From the NCBI GenBank assembly GCA_016932955.1, contig JAFGBV010000184.1, positions 1 through 32,777 of the forward strand: a stretch of DNA of 32,777 nucleotides. The letters are read 5' to 3'. This document shows positions 1 to 7,639 of this stretch, one piece after another (the stretch's first letter is position 1; every line of letters starts with the position of its first letter). This stretch comes from Anaerolineales bacterium. Lineage in GTDB: Bacteria; Chloroflexota; Anaerolineae; Anaerolineales; UBA4823. The notes beneath the pieces were generated by a model. The model was not told the origin of the DNA, ran no database searches, and worked only from the letters and a program-made list of their open reading frames with translations. A program made the translations under genes and the position numbers.

Positions 1-9
1 CAGAGGGCA

Positions 10-91
10 GGTATGGGGGTGTTTTGCGGGCTCCGCCCGCAAAACACCCCCATATATCGGCCCCACCACGGTCAATCCCAGAGAGCCAAAT
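10..91 (+). repeat. Left copy of 82-bp terminal inverted repeat with long hairpin
   Basis: Positions 10-91 match the reverse complement of 32696-32777 at 80 of 82 positions by eye. Inside it, 12-31 and 35-54 form a perfect 20-bp stem around a 3-nt TCC loop. Such a unit could be a dispersed palindromic (REP/MITE-like) repeat at which an assembly broke, or the end of a composite element. No transposase is encoded in the window. Confidence 0.9.
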
Positions 92-165
92 AAATCTTCA
101 TGGACCACTGCGCATCACCGTTACAGGTTACATTTATACCAATGTAATAAGACACTATATATTAT

Positions 166-203
166 TTGACACCTTGGATGATCATCCTATCATATACTAT
201 AAT
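166..203 (+). promoter_or_regulatory. Predicted sigma70-type promoter for the NifX-like gene
   Basis: A perfect TTGACA (166-171) is followed after 16 nt by TATCAT (188-193). An overlapping alternative is TTGGAT (174-179), 18 nt, TATAAT (198-203). The gene starts at 423, so the leader would be about 215 nt. The stretch 92-422 holds no convincing gene; its short ORFs lack ribosome sites and family resemblance. The segment 194-211 is 15/18 identical to 1066-1083 in the promoter of the XRE-cupin gene, hinting at co-regulation. Confidence 0.55.
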
Positions 204-422
204 ATTAGTTGGCCATACCGGCGAACAACAAGAAAAAAAAACCATGCAAAAAACCGCACTATCCAGGCGAAAGTCTGCTCATCGAAGCCCACCTGCCTCA
301 CTGCTGGTAAAATACCGGCCATGCAGCTTCGCGGTCGCTGCTGATCATGTGCACGGCAGATGAAAGCGACCACCCTACTGCACGCCATTTCAGATTAGAT
401 CATCTATCTTAAAGGAGACCAT

Positions 423-839
423 ATGACAACTGTTTCAAATCTCAAAGTTGCTGCCATCACAGATGATGGAAAAACCATCAGCCAACATTTCGGTCGCGCC
501 CAATATTATCTGGTCGCCACGATTGAGAACGGACAAATCGTCCACCGGGAGCTGCGCAACAAGCTGGGGCATTATCACTTTGCAGACCAACCCCACACCG
601 AAGAACAGCCCGGACAACTGCACGGCATGGATTCCGCCTCGCATAACAAACACCTGCAAATGGCCGAAGCCATTGCCGATTGTGAGGCTCTGCTGTGCCG
701 CGGCATGGGCATGGGCGCCTACGAGAGCATGAAGGTAAGCGGCATCCGACCAGTGGTGACGGATATTGCCACCATTGACGATGCAATCAAAGCCTATGTA
801 GATGGTACTATCGTTGACCAGACAGAACGGCTGCACTAA
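423..839 (+). CDS. NifX/NifB-type dinitrogenase FeMo-cofactor domain protein
   Basis: 138 aa. The N-terminal strand and the HFGRA motif at residues 22-26 match the dinitrogenase iron-molybdenum cofactor family (Nitro_FeMo-Co, PF02579), small RNase H-fold proteins that hold Fe-S or Fe-Mo clusters. Residues about 50-77 form a His-rich insertion. The C-terminal half contains the Cys-Arg-Gly-Met-Gly run and the VVTDIATIDDAI segment typical of the fold. The ATG has a strong AAGGAGA site about 5 nt upstream. No nitrogenase genes are present, so a general metal-cluster carrier role is more likely than nitrogen fixation. It leads a region with MinD-ferredoxin ATPases and MoeA, consistent with cofactor handling. 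Confidence 0.88.
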   Translation: MTTVSNLKVAAITDDGKTISQHFGRAQYYLVATIENGQIVHRELRNKLGHYHFADQPHTEEQPGQLHGMDSASHNKHLQMAEAIADCEALLCRGMGMGAYESMKVSGIRPVVTDIATIDDAIKAYVDGTIVDQTERLH

Positions 840-886
840 GAACCAATCCAAATCTAGATTTGTGGTGCACTAACCCAACTGGCTAA

Positions 887-929
887 CCTACTCGCCGTCT
901 GTCGAAATGGATGACTGGCGGCGAGTAGG
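887..929. terminator. Strong hairpin downstream of the NifX-like gene
   Basis: 887-899 pairs with 917-929 (13 pairs, one G-U wobble) around a 17-nt loop. It lies 48 nt after the stop codon at 839 and before the promoter of the next gene. There is no U-tract, so it may be a processing or pausing structure rather than a classic Rho-independent terminator. Confidence 0.5.
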
Positions 930-1021
930 CATTAACTGCTCAATTCACGCAAAGCAATCTTGATCCCGCACTGTAATTTAGGTTGGATCACACATTGTAA
1001 TAGAGACAAATACCGCCCGAA

Positions 1022-1083
1022 ACAACCATAGTTATAGTTGCCTATATTGTAATATATGCCCTTGTACACTATAATACTGGTTG
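1022..1083 (+). promoter_or_regulatory. Predicted promoter with palindromic operator for the XRE-cupin gene
   Basis: TTGTAA (1047-1052) and TATAAT (1070-1075) are spaced by 17 nt. A perfect inverted repeat TATATT-GT-AATATA (1043-1056) overlaps the -35. A larger imperfect dyad, from about 1022 (CAACCA) to 1083 (TGGTTG), encloses the whole promoter. The regulator starts at 1127, so autoregulation is an obvious possibility. Confidence 0.6.
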
Positions 1084-1126
1084 TCTTATTGGCCTTACAG
1101 GGTTTGCGATTAGAAGGACTCATAAA

Positions 1127-1840
1127 ATGCGTAAGCTCAACCTACAGGATGAACCAGGCAATCATGTTCATCAACGTCGCCGCCGCCGGGGTGACTTTCT
1201 CGAGGCGTTGCGACAAAGCCAGGCAGCCGGGCATGTTCCAATCGTAGATGTTGGGCAAAGACTGCGCGAGACACGGACCCAGTGCGGTCTCACCATTCGC
1301 GACCTGGCAAAGAAAAGCGGCCTGAATGTCAATACACTCAGCATGATCGAGAATGGCAAAGCATCTCCAAGCGTAGAGACTCTGCAGCAGCTTTCCTATA
1401 CCCTGGAGATACCCATTGCCGCCTTCTTTGAGGAAAACAAGCCAACGAATAAGATCGTGCACTACAAAGCAAGCCAACGCCCAAGTATCACCTTCGCCCA
1501 CGGATTGTTAGAAGATCTGGGCACTGGAATGCCCCGGCGTGGCGCTGAAACATTCCTGGTAACACTCAACCCTGTTTCGAACAGCGGCGATGACTTCATT
1601 GTTCATACAGGGCGTGAGACCGTTTTCTGCCTCGAAGGGGAATTAACCTACACCATTGAAGATCAAACGTTTGTCTTAGAGCCAGGCGATAGCCTTTCCT
1701 TTGAGGCCCATCTACCACACCGTTGGCAGAATACAGGCACCACACCAGGTCGTTCTTTGTTGGTGCTCTGCCCCTCCGACGAACAGGATCGCCCAACCGA
1801 ACGACACTTTATGCCAGAGACCACTCGTTCCGATATCTAA
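1127..1840 (+). CDS. XRE-family transcriptional regulator with cupin sensor domain
   Basis: 237 aa. Residues about 42-100 are an XRE helix-turn-helix (typical LSMIENGKASPSVETL recognition region). Residues about 150-215 are a cupin_2 barrel with the conserved PGDS and H/W positions. The first 40 residues are basic (five Arg in a row at 17-21) and unusual. The ATG is preceded by AGAAGGA. A paralogue with the same architecture lies at 22142-22822, so the locus carries two related cupin sensors. This architecture usually senses a small ligand through the cupin; the ligand here is unknown. A palindrome overlaps its promoter. Confidence 0.92.
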   Translation: MRKLNLQDEPGNHVHQRRRRRGDFLEALRQSQAAGHVPIVDVGQRLRETRTQCGLTIRDLAKKSGLNVNTLSMIENGKASPSVETLQQLSYTLEIPIAAFFEENKPTNKIVHYKASQRPSITFAHGLLEDLGTGMPRRGAETFLVTLNPVSNSGDDFIVHTGRETVFCLEGELTYTIEDQTFVLEPGDSLSFEAHLPHRWQNTGTTPGRSLLVLCPSDEQDRPTERHFMPETTRSDI

Positions 1841-1848
1841 TCAATCAC

Positions 1849-1890
1849 GGGGGCACGTGGAAAAGGCGTAGGCAAGGGCTGCGTGCCCCC
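1849..1890 (+). other. GC-rich hairpin between XRE-cupin and zinc-ribbon genes
   Basis: 1849-1857 (GGGGGCACG) pairs perfectly with 1882-1890 around a 24-nt loop. It sits 9 nt after the stop at 1840 and 24 nt before the next start, without a U-tract. It may be an intra-operon processing or stability element, or a partial terminator. Confidence 0.5.
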
Positions 1891-1913
1891 AGAACAGAAA
1901 AAGGAGAAAAACA

Positions 1914-2141
1914 ATGTCAAACCCAGATTTTCGCGGTAGAGGCGGCCAGGGTGGCCGCGGCCAGGGTGGCCGCGGGCAAGGTGGAGGCGGGCGTGGCCAG
2001 GGCGGCGGCAACAGACCCGGCGCCGGCCCCAGTGGCAACTGTGTTTGCCCAAGCTGCGGGCACAAAGAACCACACATGGCTGGGCAACGCTGCATTGACC
2101 GCACCTGCCCCAAATGCGGAACAAGGATGATTCGCGAGTGA
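1914..2141 (+). CDS. Gly/Arg-rich mini-protein with C-terminal zinc ribbon
   Basis: 75 aa. Residues 1-40 are a low-complexity Gly-Arg-Gln tract built from repeats of the GGRGQ type (visible in the DNA as repeated GGCCAGGGTGGCCGC units). The rest carries two Cys pairs, CPSC and CPKC, plus another Cys between them, as in a rubredoxin-like zinc ribbon. An AAAGGAG site precedes the ATG. The stop lies 4 nt before the MinD-ferredoxin ATPase, so the two are almost certainly co-translated. Small Gly-rich Cys proteins commonly neighbour FeMo-co domain proteins and MinD-ferredoxin ATPases; their role is not established. An RNA- or metal-binding accessory role is a guess. Confidence 0.8.
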   Translation: MSNPDFRGRGGQGGRGQGGRGQGGGGRGQGGGNRPGAGPSGNCVCPSCGHKEPHMAGQRCIDRTCPKCGTRMIRE

Positions 2142-2145
2142 GCAT

Positions 2146-3018
2146 ATGATTATCACGATTGCAAGCGGCAAGGGCGGCACCGGTAAAACCCTGGTGGCCA
2201 CCAGCTTGGCGTTGAGCCTGGCGATGGCGCACCCCGAAAAGCCACCCTTGATCCTCGACTGCGACGTAGAAGCGCCCAATGCCCATCTCTTCCTGAATCC
2301 AAAGCTGGATGAACAACAGGAAGTCGCACTGCTCATTCCAGAAGTGGATGAGGCAAAATGCACCCACTGTGGAAGGTGCGCCGAGGTTTGCCAATACCAT
2401 GCCATTGCTGTGCTGGGTCAGAAAACACTGGTCTTTCCGCAGCTCTGCCATGGCTGCGGGAGCTGCACAGCGCAATGCCCAGAGGGAGCGATCACCGAAA
2501 TCCCCGATCGGATGGGGGTCATCGAGCGCAGCCTGGCTGCCAGGGGCATATCTTTCGCTCGCGGCGTGCTGGATGTGGGTGAGCCAATGGCGGTGCCGAT
2601 CATTCGCCAGCTCAAAAAATGGGCCATTCCCCTGCCCGGGCAGGTGACCATCCGTGACGCGCCGCCGGGAACCTCTTGCCCGGTGGTCGAAACTGTGCGC
2701 GGCAGCGATTACCTGCTGTTGGTCACCGAGCCGACGCCCTTCGGTCTGCACGATCTCCGCCTGGCAACCCAGGTCGCCGCTGAGCTGGGCATCCCGGCAG
2801 GCGTGGTGATCAACCGCGAGAACGGTTCTTACCCGCCCCTGGATGAATTCTGCACCAACCACAACCTGCCTGTGCTGCTGCGCATTCCCTTCGAGCGTGC
2901 CATCGCCGAGGGTGTTGCCCAGGGGAAAACGCTGCTGGATATCCACCCCCAATACGAAAACGCCTTTCAGAAAATGTTCCAACAGATCACAGATAGCCAA
3001 AAGCATCAGACCACCTGA
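2146..3018 (+). CDS. MinD-superfamily P-loop ATPase with inserted ferredoxin domain (first copy)
   Basis: 290 aa. A deviant Walker A, GKGGTGKT at residues 8-15, starts the protein, as in MinD/Mrp/NifH-type ATPases. Two four-Cys clusters (CTHCGRC...C and CHGCGSC...C) interrupt the ATPase at about residues 70-115. Then come the DAPPGTSCPV switch region and the TEPTPFGLHDL segment. This matches the MinD P-loop ATPases with inserted ferredoxin (COG1149), thought to act in Fe-S or metal cofactor assembly. It starts 4 nt after the zinc-ribbon gene. A diverged second copy lies at 6728-7639. In many genomes the two copies are adjacent; here five other genes separate them. Confidence 0.92.
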   Translation: MIITIASGKGGTGKTLVATSLALSLAMAHPEKPPLILDCDVEAPNAHLFLNPKLDEQQEVALLIPEVDEAKCTHCGRCAEVCQYHAIAVLGQKTLVFPQLCHGCGSCTAQCPEGAITEIPDRMGVIERSLAARGISFARGVLDVGEPMAVPIIRQLKKWAIPLPGQVTIRDAPPGTSCPVVETVRGSDYLLLVTEPTPFGLHDLRLATQVAAELGIPAGVVINRENGSYPPLDEFCTNHNLPVLLRIPFERAIAEGVAQGKTLLDIHPQYENAFQKMFQQITDSQKHQTT

Positions 3019-3103
3019 GTACAGGATAAGGGTTTTTGGGATTGTACGCTTTTCCAGCTAACCCAAACTCGCACTAATATCGATCCGTTATCGGAGTATC
3101 CTG

Positions 3104-3610
3104 ATGAAAAATGCAAAAATGATCCTTACCACAACCATATTGACTCTGGTCGCCGTGGGGCAGATCATCCTGGCAATCCTGTTGTATGACCCAGACGCAA
3201 ACACCACCGTCATCAACCTTGGCTGGGTTATCTTGTGGCTCTCGGCCATTTTTGGCTGGCTGCCCATCCTGACATTCAGGAAATGGGGCAGTGTACCCAA
3301 AGGCAAGAGCTATATGCAAACTACCCTGCTGGTTGATCGGGGGGTGTATGCCATTGTCCGGCATCCCCAGTATCTGGCCGGGATTCTGATAGGATTGGCT
3401 CTACCGTTGATTACTCAGCACTGGTCTGTTGCCGTCTTGGGAATTGTGGCAATAGCCATTTACTACATCAATACATTTGAAGAAGAGACCTCATGCATTG
3501 AGAAATTTGGCGAACAATATCGGGAATATATGCAACGCGTCCCGCGCATCAACTTCTTGCTTGGGATTTATCGTCATTTTATAAATAGAAAGGACCACAG
3601 ATCTCAATAA
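3104..3610 (+). CDS. Isoprenylcysteine methyltransferase-like membrane protein (first)
   Basis: 168 aa. Four or five hydrophobic helices and the C-terminal signature RHPQYLAG followed by FEE-C-KFGEQYREYMQRVPR identify the ICMT/PEMT membrane methyltransferase superfamily, which uses SAM to methylate lipids or small thiols. The substrate cannot be read from the sequence. GGAG lies upstream of the ATG. The 3019-3103 gap shows no clear promoter. A second related protein lies at 6138-6698. Confidence 0.85.
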   Translation: MKNAKMILTTTILTLVAVGQIILAILLYDPDANTTVINLGWVILWLSAIFGWLPILTFRKWGSVPKGKSYMQTTLLVDRGVYAIVRHPQYLAGILIGLALPLITQHWSVAVLGIVAIAIYYINTFEEETSCIEKFGEQYREYMQRVPRINFLLGIYRHFINRKDHRSQ

Positions 3611-3613
3611 ACA

Positions 3614-4003
3614 ATGCCTCAACTAATCAAAGGCGGCAAGTGGGTATTTGGCTGGTGTATTGTTGGGCCAGGTGGCGCGATACATATTCCGCCGCAAGCC
3701 TACAACGAATACGGTTTTCAAACAGGAGAGACCCTGCTCATCACCCGCGGCAGCAAGCGCTCAGGCGGAATAGGCATCGGGCGGTCAGAAAAACTGGGAG
3801 CATCGATCTTGCAATCACGCTGCATTGGGCGAACTACGATGCAAGCCGGCGGCTGCGTGATTCTGCCGCTAGAAGCAGGCATACAGCCTGGTGAGCGCCT
3901 GCTGGCAGTGCGCGGCAGTGGATTGGCCCTTGGATTTGTCCAGCGCGGGCCAATCCTTGAAGAGGCTCTCAAACATCCCGAGATCGATACATTTTTATCG
4001 TGA
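3614..4003 (+). CDS. AbrB/SpoVT-like small protein of unknown function
   Basis: 129 aa, starting 3 nt after the ICMT-like gene. The segment IHIPPQAYNEYGFQTGETLLIT (about residues 22-43) resembles the swapped-hairpin AbrB/MazE fold, and a second similar Pro-Leu-Glu-Ala...GERLLAVRG segment (about 84-101) suggests a duplicated barrel. It lacks an obvious toxin partner. It may bind DNA, or be a structural partner of the PEP-utiliser protein that begins 7 nt after its stop. I do not recognise a named family with certainty. Confidence 0.6.
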   Translation: MPQLIKGGKWVFGWCIVGPGGAIHIPPQAYNEYGFQTGETLLITRGSKRSGGIGIGRSEKLGASILQSRCIGRTTMQAGGCVILPLEAGIQPGERLLAVRGSGLALGFVQRGPILEEALKHPEIDTFLS

Positions 4004-4010
4004 TGCTAAA

Positions 4011-5609
4011 ATGGAAACATCCAACGGCAGCCTAACTGGCAACTTCTTGTGGACAAATAGCAACTTTTGCGAAGCGCTATGTGATGTGCTAACGCCAGCT
4101 ACCCGATCGATGTGGGACATCTACCTGGATGCGGTTTCTGTCCAGCTACCCGGATACTCGTTTGTGGATGTCATCGGCGGCCGGCCCTACATCAACCTAA
4201 GCGTGCTTGCATCTGTGGGACGCGTATTTGGTATGAATGCCAGAAAGATGCTCCAGCGATCAGAAGACCTTTGGGGGCGCGTTCCTGAAGGCATAGATAT
4301 CCCCTTGCTCCCGCTGACAAATTGGCAAACGCTTCGTGCGATCTTACCTCTTCTTCTCCGGGTACACCGGAGGCTGCGGATTAGCAAGACGGATATCCAT
4401 GCATTCCTATCCAATTGTCGCACCAGGTGCCTTGAGATGAGCAGCCGAATCCGGTTAGCAAGCACACCAGCCGAATTGATCAATCTGTGGAGGAATGAGT
4501 TACGCTCATATTTCGGAAATGCCTGGCGTATCGTACGCGCTTTAGTGGACTCGGGTCATATCGGCCAACTGCGGCGTGATCTGGTTGACCTGGTAGGCAT
4601 CGCCGATGCCAACGCACTGCTTTCGAACCTGAGCGGTTCAGAGCAGCTTGCCAGCCTGGGACCACTCATAGGACTCTCCAAGGTGGCGCGCAGCGAAATG
4701 ACCCGCGAAGAATATCTGCAGCGCTATGGCCACCGCGGGCCTCATGAGCTGGAGCTCTCTGTTCCCAGGCCCGCGGAGTCTCCGCAGTGGCTCGACCAGC
4801 AGTTAGCAATATTGGCAAAATCGCCTGTTGATGTAACAAAACTCCTGGAAAACCAGCAGGCAGAATTCGATGCAACCTGGAAGCGCTTTATCCAGCGCTA
4901 TCCACGCAAAGCAAAATCGATCCAAATCCGGATCGAGCGCGCCGGGGCAAGTGCTCGTTTGCGCGAAGAGGCCCGCTCAGAGGCAACACGTGTCGTATGG
5001 GTAGTGCGTGAATTTGCGCTGCGCGCCGGCGAGCTGGCTGGCTTTGAAGACAAGCAAGACGTGTTCTTTTTATCGCTCGATGAAATGATTGCAGTTCTAT
5101 CCAGCGACATGTCGCCGGTAGCGCTTATTCCGGCCCGCAAGGAGCTTCATGCTCGCTACAATGCTCTGCCGCCTTATCCCGCAATCATCATTGGACCTTT
5201 TGACCCATTTGAGTGGGCTGCTGACCCTAATCGGCGCAGCGATGTTTTTGACGCGCGCACCCCAGTCGTTCCTGCAGCCAGTAAGATCACCGGTTTTGCT
5301 GGCGCATCCGGGACCGTTGAAGGGCTCGTGCGCCGCCTGGATAGCCCAGAGGAAGGCGAACAACTCCAACCGGGCGAAATCCTGGTCACCGCTACGACCA
5401 ACATCGGTTGGACGCCACTGTTCCCGCGCGCCTCAGCAGTCGTGACCGATGTCGGCGCACCGCTGTCGCATGCCGCCATCGTCGCCCGCGAGCTGGGCAT
5501 CCCGGCCGTCGTCGGCTGCGGCAACGCAACGATGCATTTACACACTGGCGACCGGGTGCGCGTCGATGGCGGGCTGGGGATTGTGGAGATCATCGAAAAA
5601 ACAAAATAA
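4011..5609 (+). CDS. PEP-utiliser (swivelling His domain) protein lacking ATP-grasp
   Basis: 532 aa. The C-terminus (about residues 440-525) is a PEP-utilising mobile domain with the phospho-His region (GAPLSHAAIVARELGIPAVVG), as in PEP synthase, PPDK and rifampicin phosphotransferase. The N-terminus (LWTNSNFCEALCDVLTPATRSMW) matches the central part of rifampicin-phosphotransferase/PEP-synthase-like proteins. No ATP-grasp domain is present here or next door. The frame is open back to 3891, but those codons overlap the AbrB-like gene; ATG 4011, just after its stop at 4003, is the natural start. The partner supplying phosphate, if any, is unknown; it could be a phosphotransfer or inactive scaffold protein. 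Confidence 0.82.
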   Translation: METSNGSLTGNFLWTNSNFCEALCDVLTPATRSMWDIYLDAVSVQLPGYSFVDVIGGRPYINLSVLASVGRVFGMNARKMLQRSEDLWGRVPEGIDIPLLPLTNWQTLRAILPLLLRVHRRLRISKTDIHAFLSNCRTRCLEMSSRIRLASTPAELINLWRNELRSYFGNAWRIVRALVDSGHIGQLRRDLVDLVGIADANALLSNLSGSEQLASLGPLIGLSKVARSEMTREEYLQRYGHRGPHELELSVPRPAESPQWLDQQLAILAKSPVDVTKLLENQQAEFDATWKRFIQRYPRKAKSIQIRIERAGASARLREEARSEATRVVWVVREFALRAGELAGFEDKQDVFFLSLDEMIAVLSSDMSPVALIPARKELHARYNALPPYPAIIIGPFDPFEWAADPNRRSDVFDARTPVVPAASKITGFAGASGTVEGLVRRLDSPEEGEQLQPGEILVTATTNIGWTPLFPRASAVVTDVGAPLSHAAIVARELGIPAVVGCGNATMHLHTGDRVRVDGGLGIVEIIEKTK

Positions 5610-5621
5610 GGAACCTCACCG

Positions 5622-6101
5622 ATGAACCTGATTATTCACCTGCTGATTTACTACCTCCTGCTATCCATCTTGCTGTATGGCTCATTGGCCTATAACCCGC
5701 GGATGTGGTTACACCGCATGCCGCCCGCAGTCATCGCAAAAGTGCCGCCCAAAACTCCTCGCGAAAGACAACTCCTTCTGATGACCGTTGCTGCTCCATT
5801 CTTCCTCCTATTGATAGGCTATCCAGTCATCTATATTCTTCAACAACAAGAAGCCAACTGGCTGAGTTATTTCCTGATCCTCTGCGCCTTTTGGGCGGGA
5901 TTTGATTTGTGGGATACGCTGATCCTCGACTTGCTGATTTTCTGCAAGCTCACCCCGCGCTTTATCATCATTGCAGGGACAGAGCGTGAAGATTATGCGA
6001 CCATGAAATACCACCTGGTTAGCGGTGCAAAAGGACTGATCATATCTGTCATTGCTTCAGCAATTCTGGCAACGATCCTGTTTTTCATCAAGCTCGCCTG
6101 A
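5622..6101 (+). CDS. Orphan integral membrane protein
   Basis: 159 aa with about four hydrophobic segments (residues about 3-23, 50-72, 80-102 and 133-155) and short polar loops. I recognise no catalytic motif. AAGGAAC precedes the ATG, and the gene starts 12 nt after the PEP-utiliser protein. It is sandwiched between that gene and the second ICMT-like protein, so it probably belongs to the same unit, perhaps as a membrane partner. Confidence 0.75.
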   Translation: MNLIIHLLIYYLLLSILLYGSLAYNPRMWLHRMPPAVIAKVPPKTPRERQLLLMTVAAPFFLLLIGYPVIYILQQQEANWLSYFLILCAFWAGFDLWDTLILDLLIFCKLTPRFIIIAGTEREDYATMKYHLVSGAKGLIISVIASAILATILFFIKLA

Positions 6102-6137
6102 CACAAATCGCTAATCTGTGCCAGCAGGAGGTATCCC

Positions 6138-6698
6138 TTGGAACTGTTCCCGAACCTGAAAATTGGCTGGCTGAATGGCTGGCTGGCAATCGTTCTGCTC
6201 GGATTGACAGATGGCGTCCTGTTCCTGTCCTTTCCCAAAAAAGTGGTCACGCGGCTCTTCGACCGGTCAGGCTGGAGCTCACAGCAGAGAGCGTTCACCA
6301 TCGCCGGTAAGCTTTGCGCGTTTGCATGCCTGGCATTGATCACATTCACACCGTTGAAAATTGGTCAGCCTGTCTTTGTGATTGGAGCACTCGTGATCGC
6401 ACTTGGGCTCATCGGCCTGGTGAAGGCGCTATTTGATTTCAAGAACACGCCGCTGGACGAACCGGTGACGCGCGGCCTATATCGCCTATCCCGCCACCCC
6501 CAAATTGTCATGGCCTCACTGGTGATTCTGGGTGCCTGCATTGCGATTGGTTCGTGGTTAGCGCTGGCCTTTTGGGCAGCCGCCAGGGTGCTGGAGCATT
6601 ATGGAATCATCGCCGAGGAAGAAATTTGCCTGAAGCAATATGGAGAGCCTTACCGCGACTATTTGAAACGCATACCACGGTATTTTTTATTCTTCTAA
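6138..6698 (+). CDS. Isoprenylcysteine methyltransferase-like membrane protein (second)
   Basis: 186 aa from a TTG start with an excellent AGGAGGT site (6127-6133) 4 nt upstream; no better ATG exists. Five or so hydrophobic segments precede the family signature LYRLSRHPQIVMASL and the terminal EEEICLKQYGEPYRDYLKRIPRY. It is related to the 3104-3610 product but longer at the N-terminus and with a different first helix, closer to NnrU-like/ICMT proteins. Two such methyltransferases in one operon suggest successive methylation or two related lipid substrates; this is inference. Confidence 0.83.
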   Translation: MELFPNLKIGWLNGWLAIVLLGLTDGVLFLSFPKKVVTRLFDRSGWSSQQRAFTIAGKLCAFACLALITFTPLKIGQPVFVIGALVIALGLIGLVKALFDFKNTPLDEPVTRGLYRLSRHPQIVMASLVILGACIAIGSWLALAFWAAARVLEHYGIIAEEEICLKQYGEPYRDYLKRIPRYFLFF

Positions 6699-6727
6699 TC
6701 TGAAACGCCTGGGAGGTAGAATTCTTA

Positions 6728-7639
6728 ATGAAACAACTTGTAATCCTCAGTGGCAAGGGCGGCACCGGCAAAACCAGCCTGGCAGCAGCCTTTGCTCACC
6801 TGGCACATGATGGGTACCCGACCATCCAGGCCATACTGGCTGACGCAGACGTGGATGCAGCCAACCTGGAACTGGTGTTGAAACCCGAACGCCTCGAGAC
6901 GCATGATTTCACCGGCGGGTCGGTGGCTATCATTGACCTGGCGCTCTGCCAGGGCTGCGGTACATGCGAACAGGTCTGCCGCTTCGATGCTGTCTTTTCC
7001 ACGCCAGACGGCTACCAGGTGGACCCCATCGCTTGCGATGGCTGCGCCGCCTGTGTCTATCAGTGCCCCGAGCAAGCCATCCATATGGTGCTGCAAAACG
7101 CCGGGCAGTGGCATCGCTCCATGAGCCGCTATGGGCCGCTTTTCCATGCCGACCTTTTCCCCGCACAAGAGAACTCCGGCAAGCTGGTGACCCTCGTCAA
7201 GCAAAATGCCCGCCTGCTGGCGCTGGACACCAACAGCCAGGCGTTGATCGTGGATGGCCCGCCTGGCATCGGCTGCCCGGTGATCGCCGCAGCAGCCGGC
7301 GCCGACCTGGCCATCATCGTCACCGAGCCCACCCTGGCTGGCGTTCACGATCTCAAGCGCATTTTGCAGACCACTACACACTTCCGCATTCCCTCACTGG
7401 TAGTGATTAACAAAGCCGATATTTATCCGCAAGGAGCGGCTCAAATTGAAGCGCTCTGCGCTGAATTGGGGATCGATTTGATCGGGCAGATCCCCTTTGA
7501 CCCCACCGTCACCGAGGCAATGTTGAATGGTGAGCCGGTCACTGCCTACCGGGCTGAGGCGCCTTCTAGCCTGGCATTGGCAGCCATCTGGAAGATTGTT
7601 GCCGAGCGATTGGTATCAACAGGAGGCTCTCATGGCTGA
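6728..7639 (+). CDS. MinD-superfamily P-loop ATPase with inserted ferredoxin domain (second copy)
   Basis: 303 aa. Walker A GKGGTGKT at residues 9-16. Inserted clusters CQGCGTC...C and CDGCAAC...C lie at about 75-120, followed by the DGPPGIGCPV switch and TEPTLAGVHDL. It shares the layout of the 2146-3018 protein but differs throughout, so the pair is old rather than a recent duplication. GGGAGGT lies upstream of the ATG. It overlaps the MIP18-family gene by 8 nt, tying both to Fe-S or metal cluster assembly. Confidence 0.92.
   Translation: MKQLVILSGKGGTGKTSLAAAFAHLAHDGYPTIQAILADADVDAANLELVLKPERLETHDFTGGSVAIIDLALCQGCGTCEQVCRFDAVFSTPDGYQVDPIACDGCAACVYQCPEQAIHMVLQNAGQWHRSMSRYGPLFHADLFPAQENSGKLVTLVKQNARLLALDTNSQALIVDGPPGIGCPVIAAAAGADLAIIVTEPTLAGVHDLKRILQTTTHFRIPSLVVINKADIYPQGAAQIEALCAELGIDLIGQIPFDPTVTEAMLNGEPVTAYRAEAPSSLALAAIWKIVAERLVSTGGSHG

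Noticed and set aside
435..851. 138-aa open frame on the - strand opposite the NifX-like gene
   Set aside because: It mirrors a well-supported gene, has no ribosome site or family resemblance.
1837..3006. 389-aa open frame on the - strand opposite the zinc-ribbon and MinD-ferredoxin genes
   Set aside because: Shadow of two recognised + strand genes with no protein-family signal.
3891..4010. N-terminal 40-aa extension of the PEP-utiliser protein
   Set aside because: It lies wholly in another frame of the AbrB-like gene, whereas ATG 4011 follows that gene directly.
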